In this document: positions 37,232 through 48,409 of the stretch, one piece after another
How the letters are laid out: the number at the start of each line of letters is the position of its first letter
Position numbering within the stretch: the first letter of the stretch is position 1
Origin: Tillus elongatus
Lineage: Eukaryota; Arthropoda; Insecta; Coleoptera; Cleridae
Assembly (NCBI GenBank): GCA_964006375.1
Contig: OZ023265.1
Location: 113,353,084 to 113,417,083 of the forward strand
Length of the DNA: 64,000 nucleotides
Direction: 5' to 3'
Position numbers and translations under genes: made by a program
Notes under the pieces: model-generated
The model's database searches: none
What the model was told of the DNA's origin: nothing
The model's input: only the letters and a program-made list of their open reading frames with translations

Positions 37232-37335
37232 CTTATTTCAGAAAAAAAAATAGGTAAAATTAGAAGGTGACACTCCAAAATCCTAGTCTTACTGTTATAC
37301 AGGATTATCTTGTAAATTTCTAAATTTCCAATTAT

Positions 37336-38889
<1,554 letters not shown>

Positions 38890-39166
38890 GAACCTCGGTG
38901 GTCCAGGGGTAAGAACGTGTGCCTCTGAACCGTAGGATACCGGGTTCGATCCCAGTACAAACTGTAACATTAACATCAACCGAGGGTCTGGCATTGTACT
39001 TGAGCAAGTTGAATGTCTGCACGTCCCTCCCTTGGGGCGGGGGGTAATTCCGTCGGTCCCGTGTCCATGCGATGTTGGGCACGTTAAAGATCCCTACCGT
39101 CCTTACAGAAAGGCAGGGGTTTGGCAAAATTTCTAGGATAGTGAGGTGAAACTGCTCCCTGGCGTC
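38890..39166 (+). mobile_element. tRNA-derived SINE, copy 2
   Basis: Starts gaacctcggtggtccagggg, an A-box-like head, with a perfect B-box GGTTCGATCCC at 38943-38953. The body runs aacattaacatcaaccgagg, ggcattgtacttgagcaagt, ggtcccgtgtccatgcgatg, gggcacgttaaagatccct, cttacagaaaggcaggggtt and gaaactgctccctggcgtc. It ends where a TCAGG array begins. In the full-length copy (60055-60426) the body continues past this point, so this copy is 3' truncated. Confidence 0.85.
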
Positions 39167-39179
39167 AGGTCAGGTCAGA
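39165..39179. repeat. short (TCAGG)n array at SINE truncation point
   Basis: TCAGG twice then TCAGA, starting exactly where the SINE body stops matching copy 4 (shared bases gcgtc). Confidence 0.7.
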
Positions 39180-39204
39180 TTGGAACCTGTGTTGAGCATT
39201 GAAA

Positions 39205-39479
39205 AGTACACTTGGAGAACCCAAATCAGCACAACATATTTTTAAAAGACCTGACGACCGTTTCACTAGCCAAGTTAGCGTAATCAGAGGATGAAAAATT
39301 CAAAACGTTTGATGACTACAACTCTTTATATTCTGTGTAGGTACTAGGCTTTAGACGCCTGAGGGTGGTTCAAACAAGAGAACTTGCAGTGCTTATTTGC
39401 CGGAAACACTGTCCATCCTAATTCCGCCATCTCCTTGTGTGGCTTTTGTATCTTTTGGAATGTTGCACTTTTATATATA
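39205..39479 (-). mobile_element. Penelope-type terminal repeat with degenerate hammerhead motif (copy A4)
   Basis: On the minus strand this begins gtgcaacattccaaaagata (39469 downward) and passes gagttgtagtcatcaaacgt to a ribozyme-like block at 39250-39290: CCT, CTGATTA, a hairpin with one mismatch, GAAAC, GGTC, GTC, AGG. It then continues with the atttgggttctccaagtg tail. The G8 position is T, so it is probably inactive. It ends in tatata, where the pogo element is inserted. A partner copy in opposite orientation starts at 42419. Confidence 0.68.
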
Positions 39480-39488
39480 GGGGAGGGT

Positions 39489-39898
39489 GGGCCACAATAA
39501 GACGCGGGGTACAATGAGACAAATTGTATAAATTTCAAATGCGCGCGCTTTTTTCTCTGCCTTTTTAACAGAAGTTCAAGTTGCCATGATTCATTTTCTA
39601 TCCAACTTACCGGCAGTTCACAGCACATACGACATTGTTATTTGCTTTTCGTTAATTTTGGGTATGTAATCTTTTTCCATATACTCAATTTAGCATGTAA
39701 TAACTGTGGTATCTATTGCCTTAAGTTTTCGCCGTTTTATTTAGTAATTACTGCAAGTTTTTTTATCATCACGCGCTAGGTTATGTTGAGTTAATTTGGC
39801 TTTTAAGTAAAATGTAAACCATTTTATTCCGACTTGCGTTAGGGCCACAATGAGACACAATTTAGTGGGCCACAATGAGACTTGTCTTATTGTGGCCC
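39489..39898. promoter_or_regulatory. left subterminal transposase-site cluster (5 motifs)
   Basis: The motif GGGCCACAATGAGAC or a near variant lies at 39489-39503 (+), 39506-39520 (+), 39842-39856 (+), 39867-39881 (+) and 39884-39898 (-). The last two form a palindrome with a two-base spacer, 84 bp before the transposase start codon, and so could also control its promoter. Role inferred from position and repetition. Confidence 0.65.
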
Positions 39899-39981
39899 AT
39901 GAATCCGTGTTAAATGTAGGTACTTAGAAATTTAAAGATTTTTTAACAAAGCTTGTTTTTTTCCCTGAAATAGCTAGCATC

Positions 39982-41934
39982 ATGTCCAGAGGAAGAAAAA
40001 GAAAGACTGAAAAAGGAAATTTCACAGAGGAACAAATGAAAAGTGCTGTTAGGCAGGTGATTGTAGAAAGATTGTCACTACGTGAAGCAGCTGAACGAAA
40101 TGGTGTTAAATTTCAAACTTTAGCACGATATGTTAAGAGACAGAAAGATCAACCTGAAAGCAAAATTAGAATGACCCCTAAATACAATTCCCGTCAAATA
40201 TTCTCTAAGGCAGAAGAACAAAGTTTGTGTTATTACATTCTGGAATGTTCGAAAATGTGTTATGGAAAATCCACCAAAAATGTTCGCGCTTTGGCTTATG
40301 AGCTAGCTACAGCCAATTCCAAACCTATTCCAGAGAGTTGGAGGAGAAACAAATTAGCCGGAGTCGACTGGCTTAGTTCATTCATGAAAAGACACCCCAT
40401 ACTCAGCATCAGGCAGCCCGAGGGTTGCAGCTTATACAGAGCAACTTCTTTCAACCGACATAATATTTCAAAGTTCTTTGATAACCTTTATGCAATTATG
40501 GAGAGGTCTGAAAAACTTCGAGACCCTTCAAGGATTTATAACTTGGACGAGACGGCAACAACTGTCCATAAACCAAAAAAGATCATCGCAACAAAAGGGA
40601 CGAAGCAAGTCAATAAAGCTACTAGTGGTGAACGAGGAACCCTAGTTACCACGTGCTGTTTCATAAATGCAGCTGGGAATAGCCTTGCTCCAGTAATGAT
40701 TTTTCCAAGAAAAAAATTTAAAGAACATATGTTAATTGGGGCTCCACCAGGCACTCTGGGCTTAGCAAATCCTTCTGGATGGATGAACACAGAATTATTC
40801 GTTGAAACATTCAAGCACTTTATCAAAAAGAGTGCAAGTTCTCTAGAGAATCCTTGTATATTAGTGATGGATAATCACGAAAGTCATTTGTCTGTCCAAA
40901 GTATAACTCAAGCCAAAGAGAATGGAGTCACAATTGTGACTTTGCCACCTCACTGCTATAATAAGCTTCAACCATTAGATGTCACAGTTTTTTATTCATT
41001 TAAAGCTTTTTATAATGCCGCTGTAGATAGTTGGCTTTTAAATCATCCCGGAGTGCCTTTGAATATCTATGGGATAGCGGGATGTGTGGGCCAAGCTTTC
41101 CAACGGTCCATGACACCAAAAAATATTATAGCCAGATTTAGAAAAACAGGCATCTATCCATATGATCGAAACATTTTTACAGATGATGACTTTCTCTGTA
41201 GTGAAGTGACGAATAGAAACTTAAGACGGCCTCCAGAGCCCAATAATCAACCTGTTACCGGACCAAGTCATGCTTCAGACGATGAGCCCAATCGATCTAT
41301 CACGCCTACTCCCACTACACCACCTTCTAAAAGATTCATTACTCCAGAAGAATTAGTTGGTTTTCCAAAAGCCAAGGAACTGAAACTAGAAAGGAAGAGG
41401 CGAACTAAAGGAAAAAGTGCCATAATGACTGACACACCTGAATTGTTAGTTATAAAAGTAAAAGAAAGAGAAAAACTTAGAAGAAATTCACTGAAGAAGT
41501 CTGGTCTCAAACAGAAGAAAAATAGATTGAAAGAACTACAGTCATCCGAATCAGAGAGTGAAGGTAGTTTGCAGGTAGAGACGGATAATGATGATGATTT
41601 TGACATGTCAGAAACAGAAAATGAAATTAATTTGGAGCCGTTGTCCAAAAACCCAGATGTAGGAGATTTTATTCTAGTGGAGTTTTCTACTAAAAAGAAA
41701 ATTTACTACATAGCCAAGGTTATTGACAACAAAAGTGAGATTGAGGTGAGCTATCTGAGAAGAAGTACAAAATGTTTAGATAGTTTCATTTTTCCAATTA
41801 TTCCTGATGACGCTTTTGTTCACTTATCTGACATTAAAGCGATTTTGCCACCTCCGCAGCCTACTGGACGCACCAAGCGACAAGGTCGTTTAATTAAATT
41901 TTCTGTCAATCTGGACACTTTGGAAATCCGCTGA
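39982..41934 (+). CDS. pogo-type transposase, 650 aa, intact
   Basis: This DDE recombinase would cut and paste the surrounding element. The basic start is MSRGRKRKTEKGNF, then a Psq-type helix-turn-helix at about residues 14-52 (EEQMKSAVRQVIVERLSLRE). A CENP-B-type DNA-binding domain is at about 72-148 (FSKAEEQSLCYYILECSK, WLSSFMKRHP). The DDE_1 catalytic domain is at about 183-395 with D189 (YNLDETAT), D297 (VMDNHESH) and D333 (NKLQPLDV), a DD35D spacing. The C-terminal 250 residues are Pro/Ser/Thr- and Lys-rich. They have an acidic patch near 545-560 and end in a beta-rich segment (GDFILVEFSTKKKIYYIAKV), perhaps an SH3/Tudor-like fold. There are no stops or frameshifts. The start was chosen as the first ATG after the site palindrome. 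A host gene derived from pogo is less likely because terminal repeats and TA duplication are present. Confidence 0.93.
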   Translation: MSRGRKRKTEKGNFTEEQMKSAVRQVIVERLSLREAAERNGVKFQTLARYVKRQKDQPESKIRMTPKYNSRQIFSKAEEQSLCYYILECSKMCYGKSTKNVRALAYELATANSKPIPESWRRNKLAGVDWLSSFMKRHPILSIRQPEGCSLYRATSFNRHNISKFFDNLYAIMERSEKLRDPSRIYNLDETATTVHKPKKIIATKGTKQVNKATSGERGTLVTTCCFINAAGNSLAPVMIFPRKKFKEHMLIGAPPGTLGLANPSGWMNTELFVETFKHFIKKSASSLENPCILVMDNHESHLSVQSITQAKENGVTIVTLPPHCYNKLQPLDVTVFYSFKAFYNAAVDSWLLNHPGVPLNIYGIAGCVGQAFQRSMTPKNIIARFRKTGIYPYDRNIFTDDDFLCSEVTNRNLRRPPEPNNQPVTGPSHASDDEPNRSITPTPTTPPSKRFITPEELVGFPKAKELKLERKRRTKGKSAIMTDTPELLVIKVKEREKLRRNSLKKSGLKQKKNRLKELQSSESESEGSLQVETDNDDDFDMSETENEINLEPLSKNPDVGDFILVEFSTKKKIYYIAKVIDNKSEIEVSYLRRSTKCLDSFIFPIIPDDAFVHLSDIKAILPPPQPTGRTKRQGRLIKFSVNLDTLEIR

Positions 41935-42051
41935 AAGTGTTATTGTGTATTTTTTTAGTTTGAGACCTCTTACGTTTAATTTACTGTTGTATTTCAAATG
42001 ATTTTATATTTGTTCTATATTAAAACTGTCAAAACAGTAATATTTTAGGTA

Positions 42052-42264
42052 GTCTCATTGTACCCCTTACCTCGGGCCACAGTGAGACAGAAATATTATT
42101 TTTATAAAAAATTGCTGCCATTTTTATTGTCGCATGTCAACAACTGTATAGTCTACAATTTGTTCTTAAAATATAAACATATATATCTGTTCATTTGTTT
42201 TGATGATATAAATAAAATAAAACTTTTTATTTTGAAATATGTATTTTTTGTCTCACTGTGGCCC
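42052..42264. promoter_or_regulatory. right subterminal transposase-site cluster (3 motifs)
   Basis: Copies of the 15-bp motif lie at 42052-42066 (-, GTCTCATTGTACCCC), 42074-42088 (+, GGGCCACAGTGAGAC) and 42250-42264 (-), the last being part of the terminal repeat. Confidence 0.65.
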
Positions 42265-42278
42265 ACCCTCCCCTACAT

Positions 42279-42384
42279 TTTATTTGTTTGCTGTACTTTT
42301 TGTGATTTTTTATTTGTTAGCTGTACTTTACTGCAGCCCACGTAAACAAATAAAAAATCACAAAAAGTACAGAAAACAAATAAA
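42279..42384. repeat. 40-bp near-perfect inverted repeat (hairpin)
   Basis: Arm 42279-42318 and arm 42345-42384 are complementary at 39 of 40 positions, with a 26-base spacer. It starts four bases after the right TA of the pogo element. Confidence 0.92.
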
Positions 42385-42418
42385 GTGTTTATTTAAAAGT
42401 GATTAAAGTTACAGTGTA

Positions 42419-42770
<352 letters not shown>

Positions 42771-44062
42771 TTGGGGCTAATGTCATTCATTCTGACAACT
42801 CTCAACAGCAAAACGGTGTATAAAAAGTTTGGCTTGAGCACAGCACTCTTCTTGTGGCCTAAATTAGCAACCTATTACAGTTCTCTCTCCATGTTAAAGA
42901 TGTATTTTATTATTTAAAAAATGTCTGATTCAACCTGAAAGATTTTAAGCAGGTACAAATAAGACCAAAGGAAACTTATTTACAGCAAATTAGGTGGCTA
43001 CAATAAAGATGATTATCTAAAAACATATTATATACTGCAGCCAAAAAAAACTATATTTCAGTACAAAGCACCATAAAATACTAGTATAGATAAATTAATG
43101 CGATGTACATTGAACTCTTGCTTCGTGCTTTGCGCTCAACAAAAAAACTGTGACAGTCCTTTTTTTTTCAAACAGAACCCGTTCGTCCTTACTCACCTCG
43201 CCCACGGTGTCAAATATTCCCTTTACAACAGAAGGAGCACCACAGATTCTCAAGATTTATAATTGATAACAAAAAAACCTAAAAATTGAACGTTAACATA
43301 AACAACCCAATAAACCGATGCAAGCACATTAGTTTAACCAAACCACAAAACAAAATGATTCAGCCGTAGTAAAAATTATTTACCCTTGACTTAAATCTAT
43401 GCGTTATGGCGCAGTGTTCTTAAGACGACTGAAAATATGCTTCATAGGTTTTACTCAAAAATTTAAAACTCTTAAGCAAGCTTTATTACTTTTTAATTAT
43501 TAATATTATTTTTTACAATAATCTATCCGAATATTCGCTATATTAAGCGACGTTTTTAATGTACTCTAATTGTCTACTATATCTAAATTGATTAATAGCC
43601 ACAGAACAAAATATTAGCGGAATCTACTTCCGTTCGAAACTTTTTTTGATTGGGTGAACAGTAAATGTGATGTCGAGTTTTGGAGGAAGAAAAGGAAGTA
43701 TGATAAAAATTTCACAAGTGACAGTCCAGGAGAAAAGCTTATTCGCTCCATTTGAAAAATCAAAAACAAAAATTGTGTTCTATTACAAACAAAATCAACA
43801 TCAGCTTCCTTGTTCCACATACACACTGTTATAATATATGATACTAAATAAACTATAGTAAACTAAACTGATCTGTACACGTCATCGATTGACTTGAACA
43901 GCATTTTTCAAAAACACATTTATATAGAACATAATCTCAATATTGTGCTGATTTGTCTGAAAATTATAGCAAGAGTCTCTTGCTTTATAGGCCATCGTCT
44001 GCAGCCTACATACGTTACAAATGGGTATATTATCAAGTTGAAAAAATATATGATATACTCAC
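42771..44062 (-). other. Ca-beta intron 3, exon-proximal part
   Basis: Intron sequence between copy A5 and the exon at 44063. The frame at 43614-43826 has no recognised motif. Confidence 0.45.
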
Positions 44063-44327
44063 CTTAGGGCTAGTAATTTTAAGATAAACAATAACAGGGG
44101 CTAGTGATGTTTTGGCAAGTTGCGAAGGATGGTTTATGGTATCACAATCCAGCACAACCAGTTGTAAGGTCGTAGCTAGCTCGAATATCCTCTCGATCTC
44201 TGCTTGGACCTCCGACAAGCACGTTGATCTTGTTGTCGATCTTTCCATAATCGCACGTTTCGATGGATTGTTTAATAACGACCTTTTCGCTAACGAAATG
44301 TCTGCCATTACCCTGGTAATAATTATT
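44063..44327 (-). CDS. Ca-beta: calcium channel beta subunit exon, core of guanylate-kinase domain
   Basis: Acceptor TTTTCAG, donor GTGAGT. 265 bp: the first A completes an Arg codon with the previous exon, and 88 codons follow, starting [20 protein letters not shown] and ending [14 protein letters not shown]. Further landmarks are [34 protein letters not shown] and [16 protein letters not shown], all family signatures of the CaV beta guanylate-kinase-like domain. The bases upstream of the first ATG in this exon are coding too, because the exon continues from EGR of the previous one. Confidence 0.96.
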
Positions 44328-45189
44328 CTGAAAATAAAATTATAACTTGGGCAAAATATTTCAGTTAGTTATTTGAAAATATCAAATGCATATATTATTG
44401 TAGTGTTACTAATACAAACATCTGTTTTGTTAAGCAATGCTAGAAATAGGATTGAAAACGGTGTAGTGCATTGTGGTAATATACAGGGGATATTCAAATA
44501 AAGGGAGACAAATGATACCAGAGATTCCTTAGACGAAAGTAGATTGAACTTATCATACCTATATCCCAGTCGCATTATAAAAGTGATAGAGGATGCCAAA
44601 GTGATAAATAAAAATGGCGTTTTCTTAATTATTTCGAAACTTTTTGCCAAATATGTTTTAAATTTTAAAACGAGATATTATTTCAAGTTTGAAAAAATAA
44701 TATAATAATAATTTATCGCTTCCGCGTACGAGAGGCGTTCTATATATGTTATGCATTAAATATGCATTAACTTTTTTCTTAGGACTCGTATACATCTTTT
44801 AGTAACAAAATATGAAACATTGAAGTTTTTCAACAAAACAGATATACTTCTTGAAAATGGTTTAAGTTATCCGTTGGAGATATGTTTTTGATTCTATAAA
44901 TTAGTATTTCGGAATTATAGTTCCAGCAATATTAACTTTCCATAAAACATGCATTTTCCTACGTATGAAGATGTTATAGCTCTACACTAAATAAATCTGT
45001 TTTGCGATCATAACAGGAAAAAATAGTTGCTGCATAATACATATTTATTGTCAGTTTAACAGCAACTATTTGAAGAAAATAACAAAACTGTAAAAACCAA
45101 GAGTCACATAAAACAAAAAATCGCATAAAATAAAAAAATACATAATCTAAGAAAACAATTAGCTAGCAATTAAAAAAATAGAAGAAACC

Positions 45190-45709
45190 TTATAGGATGT
45201 TTTCGAAGTAGGTTCTATTTTCTCGTAAACATAGTCTAATTCTACGATTAATGTTAATCAAAAATGTTTCTGTTGTTTTTACTCTACTTTGGATTAACAA
45301 TATTATTAGGTGACGCAATAGAAAGTAGTCCATTGGTGTGAATTCCGCTGACCACGCGGCCATTTGACAGGTGCATCATTCACTTGACCTACCCATCTCC
45401 CAGGAAATTTTAAATTTATCCATTGCCTAACATATAATGTACTATTGGCAGGAGCTCCATGGTGCGCCTACAACATGTTTTCACGAATAGCTTGTGGCAC
45501 CTCTTCAAGCAATATTTGGAGTTCTCATTTAAAAACCTCAGATAATCCGATGCACTGAGACGCCCAGGAAGAATAAACGGACCAGTAAGATAATCTCCTA
45601 TCATTCCTGCCCATACATTTATACAAAAATTATGCTAACATCTCGATTTACAAAACTTGGTGGGGATCAGACCATGAGTGAATATTGTGATGGTTTACTA
45701 AAACATGTA
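45190..45709 (-). pseudogene. mariner-like transposase pseudogene, C-terminal half
   Basis: Minus-strand blocks run downward from 45709: SFK at the insertion point, SWSDPHQV near 45670, then MIGDYLTGPFILPGRLSASD and YLRFLNE (45604 down), and a PAIREN-like stretch. HHGAPA with NSTLYVRQWI follows near 45470-45430, then FPGRWVGQ and WPRGQ near 45400-45350, and a C-terminal tail to about 45200. The D of the DGAPAH block is replaced and stops occur. It is inactive. Confidence 0.72.
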
Positions 45710-46125
45710 TTTTAAATACGGTTGCCATACGTCCTAGTTTTCCCGGACATGTCCTCTTTTTTAGCCTTGCGGGAAATGTCCGAGCTAGTTTTTTCGATTG
45801 CCCGGGATTGAGGAAATGCCTGGGTTAGTTTTTTCGTTGGGTCACGTTTTTTATTTTGTTATTTTGGTACTCCTGTGTCTGTTGTGTATGCGATTCCTGC
45901 AAGAATACAAACGCCTGACAGCTCAGACATAGCGGCCATGAGAATAAATGTAAAATTATGTATAATTATTGTCACGCGTCAAGTGGTGCGCTGTTTGCGA
46001 CGCAGTGTGCCATATACAAATTTACTTTATCTGCTTACCTGATTGTTCTATGAGTGTGCTCATGACTGTTCTAGGTATTGGTTGATCGCTGGTGTGGCTG
46101 TTGTTATCGGTGGGTACATGCAGGG

Positions 46126-47302
46126 CATGATATAATGACTTACAAGAGATATGCTATTGCGCATATGCCACGTCCCTTTTATGACGTCATGTGGTGAGTG
46201 AAAAACTGGCGCTATCATTTGAATGTAAACACTTTTGAATATTAATTCCATCTTTTGCAGTTTCTTTAGAGTTTGCAACTTTTTGGTTATTGTAGTCATT
46301 AGTTTTCATGTTTTACCTTTCTAGGTGCGATAGTATTTAGCTTGGCTGTTAAAAGCTGGAGTTAGGAGCACAAATAAGAGCTGTGTTTTGTAATTGTGTT
46401 TGCATTTAATATATAATTAAACATGCTTTGAGCTGTTCACGGATGTAATAAGGACTATCAGCCAAATAAGTTTGCCAGAGATATACTACTTTTTTGATTT
46501 CCTGCCGAAAATACGATGATACAAGTGTGTAAAAATGTCTGCAAACCTACTAACAACATTAATATTACCACACTGCAAGGCATTTGACTGACTGATTATA
46601 TCAGAGATCTTAGAGAAGAATTTGTGGGTTGATTTTCAATTAACTATAACATAGCTCCTTTGTAATATAAACTATTTAATTTCTTTAATGGGTTAGCCTA
46701 ATAAAGATCGCCGGCAGTTTAGGGCTGAGGCTGTCCCTCCACAAAATTTGCATAATTCAGAATGTTTTCTTGAGATGTGTATGCCGAAATGTGTAGTTTA
46801 TTTTTTGTAGTATTTCTCTGCACAGTTTGTATAATAATGTCATCTTGAGGCAGAAATGTTGGTGGAACGAACTTTAGACATTAAATATGCATTGTAAGCT
46901 GGTTTGTTTTAACATTAGTTACAGCTTTGTTTTTAATGGTATGGGTACTTGTAAGCCAGTGGTTTAGCTGTTTTTGTGTTTCAGTCTAACCTGAGGGCTA
47001 AGCTAAAATTTTACTATGAACAACTAATATATCTTGTGTCTTTAATATAAATATAATTTGGGCAAATTTGCAGTTTACTTCACGGACAGTTCTAGATAAA
47101 TCGACTCCTGATAAATAGAGTTTGGCATCTTACATGTACGTTCGCACTATTTTTACCTTTTGCTTTCTTATCTTTGCTGAGTTATTACATTCCTCGTTTC
47201 TTCGCTGGCATGCTGTGGTAAGTTAAAAATCACCACATGACGTCATGCGCAGTGCGAAAATAGGTAGCCGCATTATCATATCTCTCTAGTCATTATATCA
47301 TG
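46126..47302. mobile_element. P-element-like transposon remnant (innermost)
   Basis: CATGATATAATGACT at 46126 and its reverse complement at 47288-47302 are terminal inverted repeats. Similarity continues inward (agagatatg, tgacgtcatgtggtga). The CATGAT start is shared with Drosophila P elements. The flanks catgcaggg and cattcaggg look like a target duplication with one mismatch. It carries a broken THAP-like segment. Confidence 0.62.
46422..46607 (+). pseudogene. THAP-type DNA-binding domain remnant
   Basis: The frame from ATG 46422 reads AVHGCNKDYQPNKFARDILL, then FPAENTMIQV, NVCKPTNNINITTLQGI. This resembles the THAP zinc-binding domain found at the N terminus of P-element-type transposases (C..C pattern, FP motif, then W/C K..). 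Stops replace two expected residues (third and twenty-second codons) and the frame ends at 46606. No catalytic part was found. Confidence 0.6.
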
Positions 47303-47535
47303 CATTCAGGGTGCACGCGTTCACATTAACATGTGTAAATACAGTACACCCAACATGACCGTGTTCTATGTGTAGTACAGTTTAGTGTCTAGTAGAATAA
47401 GTCCTAGTCTTGAGATGAGTATGAGTCCTAGTTCTGCCCTCTTTTTTCAAAATGAAGATGTCCTAGTTTGTCCTAGTTTTTAAATGTGCCTGTCCTAGCC
47501 TAAGCTTTTTTGGTCTGGCAACCCTACTTTTAAAT

Positions 47536-47800
47536 GATGCTTCATCAAAAACAAAATGTTGGACAAAATCTTTACACTTTCTCTTCAAATATTCATATAC
47601 TATTGACAAAAATTTATCCTGTTAGGTAAATCACCGGCAGTCAATTCTTGCACGGGTTGTTGAAGGTAGAGGTATAAAAGACTATTATGAGCAATCTTTA
47701 AAATTGTAATATGAGAAACATTGTACCGTCGCAAAAGTTTTCTTGTAGTTGTCTCAGGATTGTGATCTAAATTGTTAAGTATTAGCATGCATAGCAGCGT
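47536..47800 (-). pseudogene. mariner-like transposase pseudogene, N-terminal half
   Basis: A minus-strand open stretch reads NNLDHNPETTTRKLLRRYNV, then SHITILKIAHNSLLYLYLQQ and PVQELTAGDLPNRINFCQ. It is the second helix-turn-helix and linker of a mariner-like transposase. It then continues in a shifted frame to FVFDEASFKS at the hAT insertion point (47535). The continuation is at 45709 on the far side of the nest. Confidence 0.75.
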
Positions 47801-48409
47801 GATTTTAATAGGGTTTTTTTTTGTGCAAAAACTTACAAGGTTGTTTTTCAGGAAATTAAGGACTTATTGAAAATGTTTGGTCACATTTAAAAATAATTTT
47901 AAAATACGGATACGCTATAAAGCAAGGAGTTCTGAATTTCTTACCAAAAATATCTGTAATGGACGTTAATATCCCTGGAGATATAAATCTGAAATACTAA
48001 TTTATAAAATCCAAAATATCGCCCCAACGGTTGACTAAAATCATTTTCAATAAGTTTACGTATTTTTGTTCAAAAAAGTTCAATATTTTATATTTTGTTA
48101 CTAATAGATGTATACGAAGGCTGAGAAAAATTAATGCTTAACGCTGCCTGTAATGAGCGCACCGTACGCGATATTCATAAGTGAATCTTATATTATTTCC
48201 CAAAACCTGAAAAAATGTGTCACTAGACAATTTGACACATGTCTGGCTAAGACTAGAAATTATGAATGAAATACCATTATTTGTCACTTTGACATCCTGT
48301 ATCTCTTTTATTATGCCACTTGGGATATAGGTATTTTAGGTTAAATCAACTTATTTTCAGAAAAGTAATCTTTGGTAATAACTGTGCCCCTTCATTTAAA
48401 TACACCCTG

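Larger units (their letters stand above)
39480..42273 (+). mobile_element. pogo-type DNA transposon, complete, TA-flanked
   Basis: Left end GGGGAGGGTGGGCCACAATA at 39480. The right end, reversed from 42273, is GGGGAGGGTGGGCCACAGTG. TA flanks both sides (39478-39479 and 42274-42275), the target duplication of the pogo/Tc1 superfamily. The inverted repeats match over about 18 bases exactly and continue with two differences to GAC. The element is 2794 bp and carries one uninterrupted transposase frame. Eight copies of a 15-bp motif (GGGCCACAATGAGAC type) lie at the ends. It sits in Ca-beta intron 3 in antisense orientation. The near-identical ends and open frame suggest a young, possibly active copy. 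Confidence 0.93.
45718..47527. mobile_element. non-autonomous hAT-like element (middle of the nest)
   Basis: The ends GGTTGCCATACGTCC (from 45720) and, reversed, GGGTTGCCAGACC (to 47525) form short imperfect inverted repeats of the hAT style. The 8-bp string TTTTAAAT flanks both sides (45710-45717 and 47528-47535), as expected of a hAT target duplication. Removing it rejoins the transposase frame of the outer element. Subterminal copies of GTCCTAGTTT occur at both ends. Without the inner insertion it is only about 630 bp and encodes no recognised protein. Confidence 0.68.
44484..48409. mobile_element. mariner-like element with ~540-570 bp inverted repeats (outer element of a nest)
   Basis: Left end CAGGGGATATTCAAATAAAG at 44484. 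The right end, reversed from 48409, is CAGGGTGTATTTAAATGAAG. Each is flanked by TA. The arms align through gatt(a/c)ctt, acctatatccca, gataga or gatacaggatg, caaagtga, tcgtatacatct and ttagtaacaaaatat, to ttataaattagtatttc and ccag..atattaac, so the inverted repeats exceed 500 bp. The interior holds two halves of a minus-strand transposase pseudogene separated by another transposon. Confidence 0.78.

Noticed and set aside
38890..38962. Possible tRNA gene (A and B boxes) at the head of the SINE
   Set aside because: The cloverleaf cannot be closed and the same head is attached to the same body in four copies, so it is a SINE promoter and not a tRNA gene.
41268..41648. 126-codon minus-strand frame
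   Set aside because: It is an antisense shadow of the pogo transposase C-terminal region.
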